This document shows, piece after piece, positions 33,313 through 45,700 of a stretch of 64,000 bases of DNA. The position numbers and the translations under genes were made by a program. This stretch comes from Asterochloris sp. CNOR1. Its lineage: Eukaryota; Chlorophyta; Trebouxiophyceae; Trebouxiales; Trebouxiaceae. The notes below the pieces were generated by a model. It made no database searches. It was not told the DNA's origin and saw only the letters and a program-made list of their open reading frames with translations. Numbering within the stretch: the stretch's first letter is position 1; each line of letters starts with the position of its first letter. The stretch is from contig OZ017754.1 in the NCBI GenBank assembly GCA_963969365.1, positions 2,790,001 through 2,854,000 of the forward strand, read 5' to 3'.

Positions 33313-36300
33313 TCATGTGAAACCTGAGCTTACATGACCTGAGCTCCAATGCGCTCTGCCAGAACTTGGCATGACAGCCTCCAGCAGGCACTCATTTTCC
33401 TGTGAAATTCGAGCATGCATGACCTGAGCTGGAATGCTCTCTGCCATAAGCTGACATTCCAGCTTCTGGCCAGGCACCAGGCTTACCTGAAAGGGGAGGC
33501 CTGGCAGCTCTGCCTCCAGCGCAGCCGGCTCCACTGGAGCGCCCTCTGCGCCACAGGAAAGCAGGACTGCTGCTCTGGCTGGCTGCTGCAAATTGGCCTC
33601 AAGCGACGGCCGCAGCGCCTGCAGGCAAGAGCTTGCGCTTTTGGTGTCCAACATTCTTCACTGCTGCCGCTCAAAAGCATTTGGGCTGTATCCCAGTTCC
33701 TGACAAGTCTCAAGACAAGTCTCAAGACAAGGGCACAACCAGTTGCGTGACTCTTTCCAGCGGTTCTGAACTTTGCCTTTCATAGAGTTGCTTTGCAACC
33801 ACTGCCCATGAGACCAAGCTGCCACCTTCTGAGGAGCGCAGCAGTGTACGGGCGTGCGTCTCACATTGTGCTGCCAGATGAGGCATCTGACATCAGGGGG
33901 TGCCATCAGGAAAGGCAACAACGCCAGCTTCTACAAGACAGCCCTTCCCCACAACGGTACAGACCTGGCCCCAGATGTAAGGAGCCCAATTGGAGCATGC
34001 ACATCAAGCGCAGCACCTCTACAGTTATCACGGAGGGTTTGCAAGCAGAGAGTCTGACCTGCAGCATTGCGCGCACACGCTCCTCTGCGCCGCGGTCAAA
34101 GGGCAACATTAGCTGCACAGTGCTCCCTTCCGACACCTGCACCAGCCACTGCGGTCAAAGGGCAGCATCAGCCGGACATTGACACTCCCCTCCAAGACCT
34201 GGACCAGCCACCCTGTGGGGCTGTGACTCCTCAGCGAAAGGAGCCAGACAGCTGCTGGGCTGGCTCTGCAAAGAATGTGACAGCAGCAGTACCCTGTGGG
34301 CACATGCTGTCAGACATGGCACCAGCCTCTTGTTGTCCCAACCTGTGAGGGTGGCTACCAAGGCTGCATGCCTGCCCTCTTGATACCCCTGACCTCCTGC
34401 GGCACTAGTGTTCAGCAGGCACTGTGAATCTAATAAGCATGCCTAGCAATGACCAACACCTCTACCTAGCGCTTACAGAGCAAGCAGGGCTTGATCCTTG
34501 CTGCACAGGCTGTGGCCATCAGTGCTCCCGCACCAAGTAGGTGTCCCGAGTGACCGCCTGATGGTAGTGCAGCCCGATTGTTCAAGCACAAGTCTCACAC
34601 GCAAAGTTCAGCCTGATGACCAACATCTAGGGCGCCATGTCAGCTGTCTGACGGACTGAAGCCACTGCTATTTGCAGGCCACAGACAAGGCTTCATCTGT
34701 CTGCAGGCCACAGACAAGAAAATACAGGGACTGACCTGCTGTGGGTCTGCCACAAACTGAACCACATGCAGGTTGAGGACTGACCTGCTGTGGGCATACC
34801 AGCTCCTAAGCCTCACAGCATGCAACTTGAACACTGACCTGCTGTGGGCAAACCAGCTCCCAGCTGTCCAGCAGCAGCCCCGCCTTGCACAGCATGGGAG
34901 CCTGGCTGCCGCCATGCACTGCCAGGAGGAAGGAGCCGCGCAGCTGGGGGTTGGTGGCAAACCAGTCCTTCAGGGCTGAGACGTCCCGACAGCCCTCGTG
35001 CAGCAGCTGGGGGATGATCTGCAGCACGTGGACCGTCTCAATGATGGGTACGGCGCCTCAGCTGCATGTACACGCCTTGGAGTTTGAAGTTTCTGTGCAG
35101 TGGCAGGGGAGTGAACTGCACCCATGCTGTGGGGAGGCAGCAAGACGATGCTTGTCTGCAAGCTGGTGAGGCAGGCCTCCGCAGCAGCTGGCAGACGGTC
35201 TGCAGGTGGTTGGAACATCATGCACAGCCTCACCTCGTCCATGGCAGCTCTCCCGTTGAGCTCTGTGATGGCGTCCCTGCCAGCTGCTGTGACAGTCATG
35301 GGCTGAGTCAGGGCCCTGTTGCTCCCGTGAGTGCCCAGGATGCTCATCTGCAGGGCCACAGCAAAGCCCTCTGAGAATCTGCATGCCAGCCCAGAGCTCA
35401 AGTGCACGTCCAGCCTGTAGGTGCTGGTGGGAGTCTGCTTGCTGCAGGGGACAGCACACATGCTTCCTCATCCTAGTAGAATACAGCACATGCCGAACGG
35501 TGGCGGGAGTCTGCCTGCTGCAGGGGTCAGCCTGCAAGCTCCTGTGTCCACTGCAATCAAGCGAACATCTGGGGTTTGTGACAGCCTGCATGCTGCGGGG
35601 AGCAGATTTTATGCTTTTGTACCCATCTGCAAGCACAAGCTGGGTGCTGGAGGAACTTTGCCTGCTGCAGGGAGAAGCACACATGTCTCTATCAAAACTG
35701 GCAGACAACCCTCTACCAGAGCCCAGTGGTGAGGCTCGCTGCCAGCCCGGACGTGAGGCTCACCCACCTGCAGGGGCCCATGCAGCAGGCAGCCGGCCAC
35801 GCCCTCGTCGTAGGCCTTGCTCCCCAGGAAGACTGCTCCACGCAGGCTGCGCCGCACAAAGGCCGGCGTCCCCCAGGCATCGCTGGGCAGGGAGCTGCCC
35901 AGGATGGGAGCCCTGGGGAGCAGGTTGTGTACCAGTTGCTGCAGACCCATTGCCTGCAGGCAGAGCAATACATTGACTGCCTGCAGGCAGGGCAGCAATG
36001 GGATTGTCAACCAATGAGGCAAAGCAAGAATTCCTGCTTGCGTGCCAAGCGAGAACACAAGCAGGCAAGCATTAACTTTGCTCTACCAACAAACGACGGT
36101 GTGCTTCATACTGTACCCCATCTGCACTTCTTTGTGCCATGCCTGGCGCGTAGCACTTGTAGCCAAAGGCTGCACTTTTGCATGTCTGCATGCAGATGAC
36201 CCACTGCAGCTGGATGTCACCAGACATCAGTTACCGCCCAGAGCCTGGTTGCACCCAGGTTGTGCGCCGACCTCAAGCAGCCCTGCTGTGCCACGCAGTG

Positions 36301-37970
36301 CCCACCTGGTGCCAGGAGTGTGGCTCGAAGAAGGTCAGGAGCCCCGTCCTCTGTGCAGCTTTGCCGTCCTCCACGCCCTCTTCTGCTTGCATGAGCTGCG
36401 GCCAGCTGGCAGCAGGGCCCAGGTCTGGCAGAGCTGCTTCTTTGGAGTGGAAAGGCAGCAGCTGGACGCCTGCTGGCACAGCAGGAGCAGCCATCAGCAC
36501 GCCAGTTTTACATGGCAGCAGAGCCAGGTTGGGCAGGGCTGCCTCATTGAGGTGTAACAGCTGCAGTCTCGACGTCTGCAGGTAGGATGAAGCAGCCATG
36601 AGCTTGCAGACAGGGCTGCGTATGTTGAGTGGAAGGGCAGCACCAGGATGTCTGCAGGCACAGCCTGCCTGACCTATTGCAACTTATAGGCGATGTTGCT
36701 CTGCATGAGCCACAATGTGCGCAAAACATTGCTTGCCTTGTCAGCAGATTCGTGGCCACGCCCTACATGTCACATTTGCATAGCATCATGTGCCATCTCT
36801 GCTCTGAACATCAGGTACAGGATACAAGACCACTTGCTGACCATAGCTAGCACAAATTGCCCCTTCACACTTTTTCCCTTGCATCCTTCATAATGGTTGC
36901 AATGGCTTGCTAAAAGCTTGCACATGCACTGCCACTGCACAGAGTGAACCCAACAATCAACAAGCACCTGCCTGGGAGATGTGCGCCCAGGATGGACACT
37001 CCTGTGGAGGGTGTCGGCCCCGTTGAGGAGGTCCGGGAGCAGGCAAACTCCTGGACTGCGCCGCCAATCACGACAGGGGGCCCCTGCTCCCTGCTGGTGA
37101 AGCATTCCTGCAGGAACTGCAGCAGGCAGAAGCTAGGCTCAGGCTGCATTCAGTGGCACCGCTGGTATCAGTGCTGGTGAGAGCAGTCCTGCACGCACTG
37201 AAGCAGGCGTAAGCACTGCTCAGATGGCAGTCAGCAACACCGCTGTCGTCAATGCTGGTGAAGCATTGCAGCAGGAACTGCGGCATGAAACAACTTCGCT
37301 CAGACTACATTCAGCAGTCAATGTCAGTCGCACACAATGACTGACACAGCTTCAGGGGCAGCGCCCACTCAGTCCAGAATAGACACCAGGAAAAGGCAGA
37401 CGTCAGGGCATTCTTGCTGATCTAGCAACAAGCAGGGACTGCAGGTGGTTGGACGCACGCTGGGAGCCAAGCTGAGGCTGTTAGCGTGGGGACGCGAGGT
37501 CACCAGCAGCTGACACAGGTCCGGGTGGATGCCAGGGCCAAGGCTGCTCTTCAGCTGCTGCACGCACTCGACGATGGCAGCGGCAAGGTGGGGATTGCCG
37601 CTGTGGGCAGCTGCAAACCTGCAGGCAGCAAGGTGGCTCAGACACGGGATGCTACAGCACACGGCACGCTATAGCACTATGCAGATGGGACACATAGGCT
37701 GCTGTTGGGCACACTGAGATATCTATGCTACACAGCAATTCTGGCCATTTTGGTGGCATCTGCAGCTGAGAATAGCAGGCAGGCGGTCTCATACACAAAG
37801 CTGTAGCTCCAACAAATGAGCACGCACCTGAAGCTTGGCCTCTCCCCGGCTGCGGTGGCTGCTGCTGCTGCAGCTGTGGCGCCAAGGCCCTGATATGGAC
37901 TTGAGAGGGAAGCCTTGAACAGGGTGGATAGGATTTGACTCTGGCTCTTTGACAGGCGCGGCCAGCGCAT
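33313..37970 (-). CDS. Unrecognised multi-exon protein (helical N terminus, beta-rich C terminus)
   Basis: Minus-strand exons with good phase support: 37970-37828 (SKSQSQILSTLFKASL), 37618-37459 (PHLAAAIVECVQQLKSSLG), 37116-36968 (GPPVVIGGAVQEFACSR), 35953-35768 (PSDAWGTPAFVRRSLRGAVF), 35434-35234 (TYRLDVHLSSGLACRFSEGF), 35036-34839 (ETVHVLQIIPQLLHEG-like), 34136-34059 (VSEGSTVQLMLPFDRG) and about 33654-33487 (EAELPGLPFQ). Exons between 36.9 and 36.0 kb and after 33487 could not be fixed. The first half looks helical and repeat-like (HEAT-type would fit). The last segments alternate hydrophobic and polar residues like a beta sandwich, which would suit a coat or adaptor appendage, for example an AP-5 beta-like protein, but this is a weak resemblance only. 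Several introns contain copies of exon ends. The gene is divergent to the nuclear-type gene at 38305. Confidence 0.5.
34075..34205. repeat. Pseudo-exon next to the 34.06-34.14 kb exon
   Basis: In minus orientation, the exon encoding VSEGSTVQLMLPFDR is preceded about 60 bp upstream by a diverged copy encoding VLEGSVNVRLMLPFDRS, complete with a CCAG|GT-type acceptor. The copy overlaps the true acceptor, a clear case of exon-border tandem duplication. Confidence 0.75.
34725..34870. repeat. Triplicated exon 3' end and donor
   Basis: GACTGACCTGCTGTGGG followed by a variable 15-20 bp occurs three times at about 34731, 34778 and 34834. The rightmost is the real donor (CACAGCAG|GTCAGT in minus orientation); the other two lie in the downstream intron with intact-looking decoy donors. 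Confidence 0.75.
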
Positions 37971-38304
37971 TCAAGGAAGTTGCTCAAGCCCCAGGCAGGG
38001 CTTTGATATAAGTGTAACTCCAGATTGTCCCTTGCCAATCTGATGACCTGTGCAGTTCAGCAGCAGTATACAGGCTTGACTGGATTGCAAGCGTAGATGT
38101 TGGGCTGAAACGATAACTAGTAAACACTGAAGTTGACCTGTGGGATGTCAGCATGACTTCACTGGCTCACTGCTGATGTAGCTCTACTGTGAAAAGCGCC
38201 GGCAAGACTCACTGATGAGTGGTCAAACTCAGTCTCAGTTCTCTTCTTGGAAAGATGCCTGCAAATCGAGCCAGGACTCAATCCTCTGCAGGTACTTGTT
38301 CAAA
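37971..38304. promoter_or_regulatory. Divergent intergenic region
   Basis: 334 bp between the start codons of the unrecognised leftward gene and the rightward nuclear-type gene. No distinct promoter motif was identified. Confidence 0.3.
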
Positions 38305-41300
38305 ATGAGTGACAGCGATGAAGATGTGCCATTAGGCAAAGCGTTTGCTAAACCTGATCCGCAAAGCAAGCAGCCTCTTGCCAAGGAGGCCTCTGTCTTG
38401 AAAGATAGCAAAGCTGCGGCGGCCCCAGCAGCAGCAACTGCTGCGAAGCAGGACTCTGGGAGTGACAGTGAGGATGACAAGCCTCTTGGGGAGAGGACCA
38501 AGGAAGCAGGTGACGGCTGTTTGCTGTGATGCAGTCAGCACTCTACGGTCCAACACATTGGTCTGCCACACACAGCAAGTTGCACAAGCTGTAGAGCTTG
38601 CGGCACAATGCTGCAGATGCTAAACGGCCATCAAGCGCTGGCACTGGGAAGAAGGCGGCCCCTTCCAAGGCTGAGCAGGTCAGCAACAGCTACTGTACTC
38701 ACACTGGACTCTTTTAGCAGTGCTGCTGCCCTGGCAGGTTTGCAGCAGGAGCTGCTGGGTTCTTTCAGAGATAGCATGACCCTCTCCTGTCTGTAAAGAA
38801 TGGCTGTGTAAAACCATACCTTGCTGCTCACTTGCTCTGCCAGCGTCTGGCTCCACTGTTGAAGTAGGTTGCATTGTCTGCAGGCAAAGGCAGCCAAGCC
38901 CAAGGCAGCCCGTCCCAGCTCAGCAGAGGGCGCCAAGAAGCGGCCAGCCTCTGCTGAAGGCTCTAAGAGGAAGTCGATAAAGCTGGAGGAGAAGCCGGCG
39001 GCGGCAGGGTCGGGGGCCAAGGGGGCTGCGGGGGAGAAGAAGGTTCGGGTGAAGAAGGAGTACGAGCTGCCTGGGCAGACGCGAGAACCCCCTGACGAGG
39101 TGGGGCAGAGTGGCGGCCTCTTATGTGCCATGCCAATAGCGCCCTGAGTGCGACGGCAGTCATCGCAGAATACACGATCATGCCCATCCTGTGCTGTGGG
39201 GATCCACAGGATCGACGGCTGTCCTGACATGTTCTGCAGTACAGCCTTCTTGCTGGTTCCTGAGGCATCCATGCCTGCCTCTATGTGTGATCCTATCTCA
39301 GCCCTTTTGGTCGTACAAGACATAGATCTGTGATGAGTTGTGACAGGTGGGGGATAGTGCCAGCTTCAGGCCATGGCACCTGATGAGGTGTGTGGTTCAA
39401 AGCCTGTGGGCAGCAGCTGAGGGCTTTAAGCTGTGAGCACTTAGTGCTGCTGTGACAGGAGACGCACGCCTCTGATGAGGTGCCCAAGGGTCATGTGGTG
39501 CAGCCCTGGGCCTGGGATGTGTGACGCAGATAGGGCCCAGGGGCTGCCTGGACCGTGCAGAGCAGCTGGAAGGGCGGCCCACCCTGCAGGCAGATGCCCT
39601 GCAGGCAGCCTGCATCTGCAAGGGGGCCGCAGCACATGTAAACATGCTTTAGCTGCCCAACAACAGTGGTCACGCTGCTGTTCTTGCGCCTGCAGACGGA
39701 CCCTCTGAGGAGGTTCTACACCTCCCTGCTGGAGCAGCGGCCGGAGAGTGAGATGTCCAAGAAATGGTGAGCAGGTTGCGCATGTGCAGCCAGGCATCTT
39801 TGCACACTCCGATTGCTTGGCGCTCATATTCCTGCTCCCTCAACCCTGAAAACCCCCCTGCCGCATCCTGCGGCATCTGCTGAAAGCCAGGCTGCCTGCA
39901 TCTACAGACAGGGTTAGTTTTGAGGCGGGGGAGCAGGCACTGCTGCTTGCAGGGTAGCCAGCTGTGGGCTCTTGCAGCGCTTGGCATGTCTGGCAGGATC
40001 GAGCTGACAAGCTTCAGTCTACAGGCTGCTTAGCTGCATCTTCAACCTGTGTGGTCCTAGTGCTGGCCAAAGCAGCATAGCCCTCCCGCATCTTCGCTTC
40101 GCATCTTCCTGGCGCAGGATGGTGCAGCATGGCCTGCGCTGCATTTTCGATTCTTGTTTTAATGGTACAGGTTGGTGCAACATGGCCTGCTGCCAGAGGA
40201 TGAGGCTCAGGCATATGTGGACTCCACCAAGGCAGCCAAGTGAGCTTTCTTTGTTTGCCCTGGGGTGGAGGCCAGTGGTGCAGCCATGGGGCTTGCTGAC
40301 CCAGGCCCGCCATCTGCACTTGCACAGGGGCGACTGAATCTGGCCAGTGTCAGGTTCGGCCAGGCAGCGCTGCAGCTGCATGCTGGGCAGTGCCATGCAT
40401 GCACCGTGCTGGGCAGGCTGTCCCTGCACTGCCTTCAACAAGGACTCCGGCAGACTGCTGGGCTGCAAGGCCGTGCTGCTTTGCTCACACGTACTCCTGC
40501 ACACACAGGCCAGCGTGGTGAAATCATTTTCAATTTTGAATTGATGTTCTTGCACTTGTTAGCTAATCATGAGCTCCACATGGGCTCCTGCAGCCACGTG
40601 GCACAAACATGCCCAACATGTGGCTGCTCTGGCTGCCTGCAGGGGTTCGCCGCCTGCCAAGCGGAAGGCCACGCCCACCAAGGCGCCTGCCAAGCGCCCA
40701 AGCTCGGCTGGCAAGAAGGAGAAGGCGGCAAAGGCGGCGCCAGCCAAGCGGAAACGTGAGCGGTCTGTTGGCGCATGCCAAGAGCTACAAGGGGGCACAC
40801 TCTTGAGGACAGCAATCTCAACAGGACAGCGCCCAAGCAGTGTTACAAATGATGAGAGCTGCACTTTGGCTTTATGAGGGGTCAGACTCACAGGCCAGCA
40901 GTCTCCACAGGGCAGTGCTCAAGCAGTGCCATGGACGATGGCAGCTGTACTCAGGCTGCAGGGGGGCTAAGGGCCCACGCAATATCAAGGATGGTACAGG
41001 TTGCACTGCAGGCCAATCTGGCTGCAGGGAAGGAGGAATCAGAACCCTAAGGAGAACAACATGTACAGGACAAGGCCCAAGCAGTGCAATGGATGGTGAA
41101 AGCTGCACTCTGACTGCAGGCAAGGAGGAGTCAGAGTCTGAGGACAGCGATGATGACGACTTCGACGAGAAACCCGCTCTCAAGAAGCGGGCGCCGGCTG
41201 TGCGACCATCTTCAGCGGGCAACACAGGGAAGGCCAAGGCGGGTCCTCAGCTCAAAAAGGCCAAGGGCCAGGTGTGTAGCAGCAGCTTGCAGCCGTTGAT

Positions 41301-42324
41301 CACGCTCGGTTGCTGGCCTGGGGTTGTTGAAGCTGTAGGGTGCTGTAATGTTTGGCAGACGGCAACAGAGAGGGCAATGCGTATGCCCAGCTCGTGCAGT
41401 CTAAGGAGCAGTTGTGTTGCGGCAGCTAACTGCTGTCTCCGAGCTCAGTTGAACTTAACAGCTTAGTGAATGTCTGTGGCTTAGTGAAAGAGCAGCTGCA
41501 GCTAGGTACTGGGCCTGACGGCTGGAAGCAGTTGGGCGGGGACATGGGTTACCTGATCACGTGCAGTGGGCAATAATATAAGAGGTGAGGCGAGGGTTTG
41601 GCTCGTGTAGTTCTTTGGGGCATTGGTTGCAGTCGCCTGCGGTCTGCATTGCGGCAGTCGGCAGCCAGCTGCTGGGCTGGGGTTGAAGGGCTCGGGACCT
41701 GTAGGGTGCCGCCATTGTCTGCAAAGGCAGCAGAGATGGCAAGATGGGACCTTTGCTGACCAAGTGTCAGGGGCAGGTGAGGCTTGAGGCATGACTTTGG
41801 CAGCTGCACTCCTGTGTTGGAGGTTGGCACCTGGTGTTTTGCTGTTCCTTGATGTGCACTGCCTTACCCCTTTCTCAGTGCAGGCTTCAAGTATTGTCAC
41901 CATGGTGTCCGTTTAGTGTTACCAAACTTGGCGGTCGGCAGGGGGACTGTGAGAAAGGCTGGGAAGTAGGGGCCTCCCTGGCAGGCAGCAGAAACACAGC
42001 ATCGTCCCAGCTAGCACGACCTGCTTTATTTGTATTTGTTGCAGCTGGTGCCTTGGGCAACTCAATTTTGGGCTGTAAGCACGGCAACTTGTGCAACTTG
42101 CCAGCCAAGTGTGCCCATCCTCTGCGCAGCAGCAATGGGAGGGGCAAGGGCATGGCCCAAGCTTAAAGAGGGTTGGCCAAGGCGCTGGAGCACTACCATG
42201 TGCAATATGTTCTGATACAGGCTCATGCTCAGTCTCATGCTCGGTGCTGCAGGATCGAGCTTTTGAGGATGATGACGAGTCAGACTCTGAGGACGACAAG
42301 CCGCTTGCCATGAGGAAGGCGTGA
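38305..42324 (+). CDS. Highly charged nuclear-type protein with a plant-conserved DPLRRFY block
   Basis: Eight exons with agreeing phases: 38305-38509, 38617-38678, 38884-39099, 39696-39766, 40171-40239, 40643-40755, 41120-41271 and 42253-42324; 319 residues. The N terminus is acidic (MSDSDEDVPLG), and acidic SDSEDDKPL blocks recur near both ends. Long Lys/Ala/Pro stretches (KRPSSAGTGKKAAPS type) could act as nuclear localisation or nucleic-acid-binding tails. The centre holds the only ordered-looking region: YELPGQTREPP, then DPLRRFYTSLLEQRPESEM, then KKWLVQHGLLPEDEAQAY. From memory this block is shared with plant nuclear proteins of unknown role that have a similar DLPGQ...DPLRxFY pattern. 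The repeated KRPSSAG motif (three or four copies) suggests internal duplication. The start at 38305 is chosen for the acidic signature; an upstream in-frame ATG exists at 38215. Confidence 0.8.
40105..40200. repeat. Pseudo-exon copy of the 40171-40239 exon
   Basis: GCGCAG|GATGGTGCAGCATGGCCTGCGCTGC at about 40111-40141 is a diverged copy of the real ACAG|GTTGGTGCAACATGGCCTGCTGCC at about 40166-40195. Both have an acceptor-like AG at the same place. Confidence 0.7.
40790..41119. repeat. Tandem repeats derived from the 41120-41271 exon border
   Basis: Intron 6 contains repeated blocks of GGACA[AG][GC]GCCCAAGCAGTG and GAAAGCTGCACTCTGACTGCAGG type at roughly 100-150 bp spacing. One copy (about 41026-41060) continues into GGAAGGAGGAATCAGAACC, matching the start of the following exon (GCAAGGAGGAGTCAGAGTC) before it decays. 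Confidence 0.65.
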
Positions 42325-42735
42325 CACCCAATCAATTTGCATCCCTTCACCGACAATGATGCAGCTTGTGAATGCATGCTGGCTATTGTTTATTTCTCAA
42401 AGTGGACTGGAGCCATCCTTATGCAGGCTGTGAAGCGTCCAGCGTGATTTCGCAGTTGAAAGACCGAATGTACAGAATTCAAGGTGTCAGACAGCTACTT
42501 TTGTGGCCTGACCCGCATGCTAGCAATTTTGCATGCAAAGCCTGACCTTGCAGTGTCTGTTCCAGTAAACAGCCTCATGGACGTTGATTGCTCATATTCA
42601 TGGCCATTGAAATGAAGGCAATTCAACAGCTGATACTGTATTTAGGCGGTGAAGCAGTTCAAGAGCGCACTGGGGCGTCATAAACGAAATCAAAACTGGC
42701 AGGGTTCATTGCGTGGGGACCCGTGAAGCCCCTGC
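42325..42735. other. Convergent intergenic region
   Basis: Between the stops of the rightward charged protein and the leftward spartin-like gene. It is A/T-richer than its neighbours and has no coding signal; both 3' UTRs should lie here. Confidence 0.4.
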
Positions 42736-45700
42736 TCACTTTGTTTGAACGCAAAAGGAGGGAGTGTCAGTGGACGCAGCAGCTGCTCTATGTACACGAC
42801 TTGCACTCTTTGACGGGGTTCTGGAACCTATACAAGTCAGAATCCTGGCCTGCCCGCTGCCTGTGCCGCTTGAGGGGCTGCGTGGCCAGACCCGCCTGGG
42901 GCCGGCGCCCTCTGGGGCCCACTCTGTGCACTGCCAGCCATCTCTGAATTGAAGGTTTTGGCTGCAGCCTGCCCCTGCTGGGCCTGTGTGCCGTAACCTA
43001 TGCCTGCACATCAGTGGCAACACCCTTGGCTGCGTGCACAAACCTGTGGCTGTTTGGTCAGATCCAGAGGCATGCCCCAGAGTATGCCAAAGCAATGGTC
43101 ATCAAATGGGAGTGGAGCAGATGTAATGGGAGCCTCTCAGCAACATGGCAAAGGCTGTTCCACACCAGCTGAAGCATCTTGCCCACATCATCTGGGCAAC
43201 CTCAGTCAGCATTTCAACCACCAATGTGCCCAGCTGCTGGTCTCACCTGCCAGCAGACCTCTGAACCAGGCCTCAAGATTCCTGAAAGATTTGCAATGAC
43301 CTGGATACAGATGAACATGTGTACCCCACCTGCCAGTGCAGCATTGTTGATGTGGGCCTTCGCGGTGTCCTGGGCAGTAAAACATTGTGTTGGCATTGCC
43401 AGTTTGCCTCAACTGCCAGCAACTCAACAGACAAGCACCTTGACTTCACCCACATCTTGGCACAAGTTGATTATGAAGAGAGAGAGAGAGAGATTGACAT
43501 ATGCTTGCCCCACCTGTCAGCACAGTGTCGTCGACCAGGCCTGGCGTGGCGCACTTGTAGCATACCAGGCTGCCAACTACAGTAACATAAGGCCCCCTTG
43601 CAACAGCTGAATTAATAACCACTCAGCAGGCCAGGCTTGCCCTACCTGTCAGAACAGTGTTTTTGACCAGGCCCTTGGCGGTGCGCTTGGCAATGCGCTT
43701 GGCCACTGTACGGACGCCCATGCGGGTCATGTTGTAGTAGGCTGCACTACTTTCAATGGCTGCCGTGGACACATCGCCGGCAGCCTGACGAGCATCAGGG
43801 CCATACCTGCAGGCCAAGGCGCAATGTCAGCTTCCACATGCTGTGCCTGCCCCAGAATGTCCAACCCAAACATCCTTCACGTAAAAGTAGGGATAGTAAG
43901 CACTTTGTCTACAGCCGATGTAGTACCAGTGTGTGGGGTGCGTAGGCGCAGCAGGAGCTTCCCAGGTCTGGTTGCCAAGCATCAGGCCCACAGATGTGCA
44001 GCTTGAAGTTCCACCACTGGTTTGGTATGCTGCAATCTGGCTGCCACATGACGGAGATCCAGCTCTAGATTTGAGCAGTCCAGCTTGCAGAACACCAACA
44101 ATAAGGCGGACTGTGCAGAAGGGAAGGCATGCACCATTGTCCTTTCAGCAGGTGGTCCACGACCCGCAGGGGTGGTTTTCTTCTCCATATGATGGCCCAC
44201 CTGCTACCACCAGCAGGTGGCACCTAGGGTCTGGAGGTGGGGCCTGTCAACCTGGAAAGGCAATATAAACAGCCAGGAAGGCAATTCACTTCCAGTGGGC
44301 CCAGCCCAGGCCGGCTCAAGCAGTGCATCACACATATTTCTTACAATACTAAACCCTGATGCCTCAGGCAGACCTGGACAAAGCAGCACAGACTGCAGCT
44401 TAACCAACCAACAGTTGATTCTGTTGTCACCATGATGAGCACCTTAGCTATCTGTCAGAAGCCAGCAGGTGCTGGGTGAGGACTTCACTGTCCGCCAGAG
44501 GCCAGCAGGTTGCTTGGTGAGCAACTTCAAGTCCACAAGAGGCCCACAGCTGGTGAGCGAGACTGTTGTCTGCCACTGGCAGGTCCTCTGCCTGGCACAA
44601 AACGTCTGGATGCGCCATACTGGAATGCTGGATGCATCATTATACTCACTTTGTGCCCTCAGTGGTGTCACCACTGCTCAGAAGTGCTGTTGCAGTCCCA
44701 CACAGGGTTCCAGGAATGCTCAGCTGTAAGGAAGTGTAGTTGTACCATTGTACTCACTTGTGCCCCACAAAGTCTGCAGTTGTGCTGCCACCGCTCTTCA
44801 TCACCGTCATAGCGCCCGCATACATGCTCTCATAGATCTCTGCTGCCGCCACCACTGATGCAGCTGCAATCTCCTTGGCCGCACTGGTTCTTGTGGGCTT
44901 GGCATCAGACTGTAGCTTTCTGCAGAACAGCACAGATGGCTTGAGCAGGGCTTGTTCAGGGGTGCAGGTTGTTTGCTTGACACTGGCCGATGAGGAGGAC
45001 ATAGTAGCCCGACTCACAAGTAGATACACCTCATAAAATACCAGAGGACAGCAAATGCTGTTGTAGCTGAGTCTGCCTGCAGCGCAGAATCACACCCTGC
45101 AGCCAGGACATAGTCAAGCGCTTGCCCTGCACAAGTCATTTCACTTGAGTCTTTAAGAGTTTACTACTGCTAGGCTGCAGGGACACTTGTGTGTTGGAAC
45201 TTCCTCTCACAGGCAGAGCATGACGGCTCGCCTAGGCTAGCCCATTCAGGTGACTTTCGCACTGTCACACTGCACGCCCCTCAAAGCACAAAGCCAAGGC
45301 AGCAGATGTAAGTTGCCTTCGCCAGTCTGCAGACCAGCTGTTGTGGCGCAAGCACCATGCTCAGTTGGGTATTTTGGTCAGTGCTGCAGCGTCAAATGGC
45401 ACCTTTCCAGGGGAAAGGCCTTGTTTACAAACCATCAATTTGGGAGGAAGTGCCTTGAATGTCTATTCCCAGCAATGAGGGGGATGGCCATTCTTAAGAG
45501 CTGGGTGGGCATGGCCCAACAAGAGGCGGCTGTGCCATGGAGAGATGGCACTCAGAACTGCATGTGTTGCTGCTGCCATCCATGCCTGAACACCATGCAG
45601 CATGAGCGATGCAGAATGTAAAGCAGCCACCCACTGGCCATAGTTTGCTGCCCAGACACTGAACAGCCACCTGCAGACATGCCATGAACGCAAGGCGGTG

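Noticed and set aside
38215-38304. Upstream in-frame ATG of the charged nuclear-type protein
   Set aside because: The extra 30 residues lack the acidic character, and an acceptor-like CTGCAG precedes the chosen ATG, so this stretch is more likely 5' UTR or intron.
43478-43492. (GA)n run
   Set aside because: A simple microsatellite of about seven units with no sign of function.
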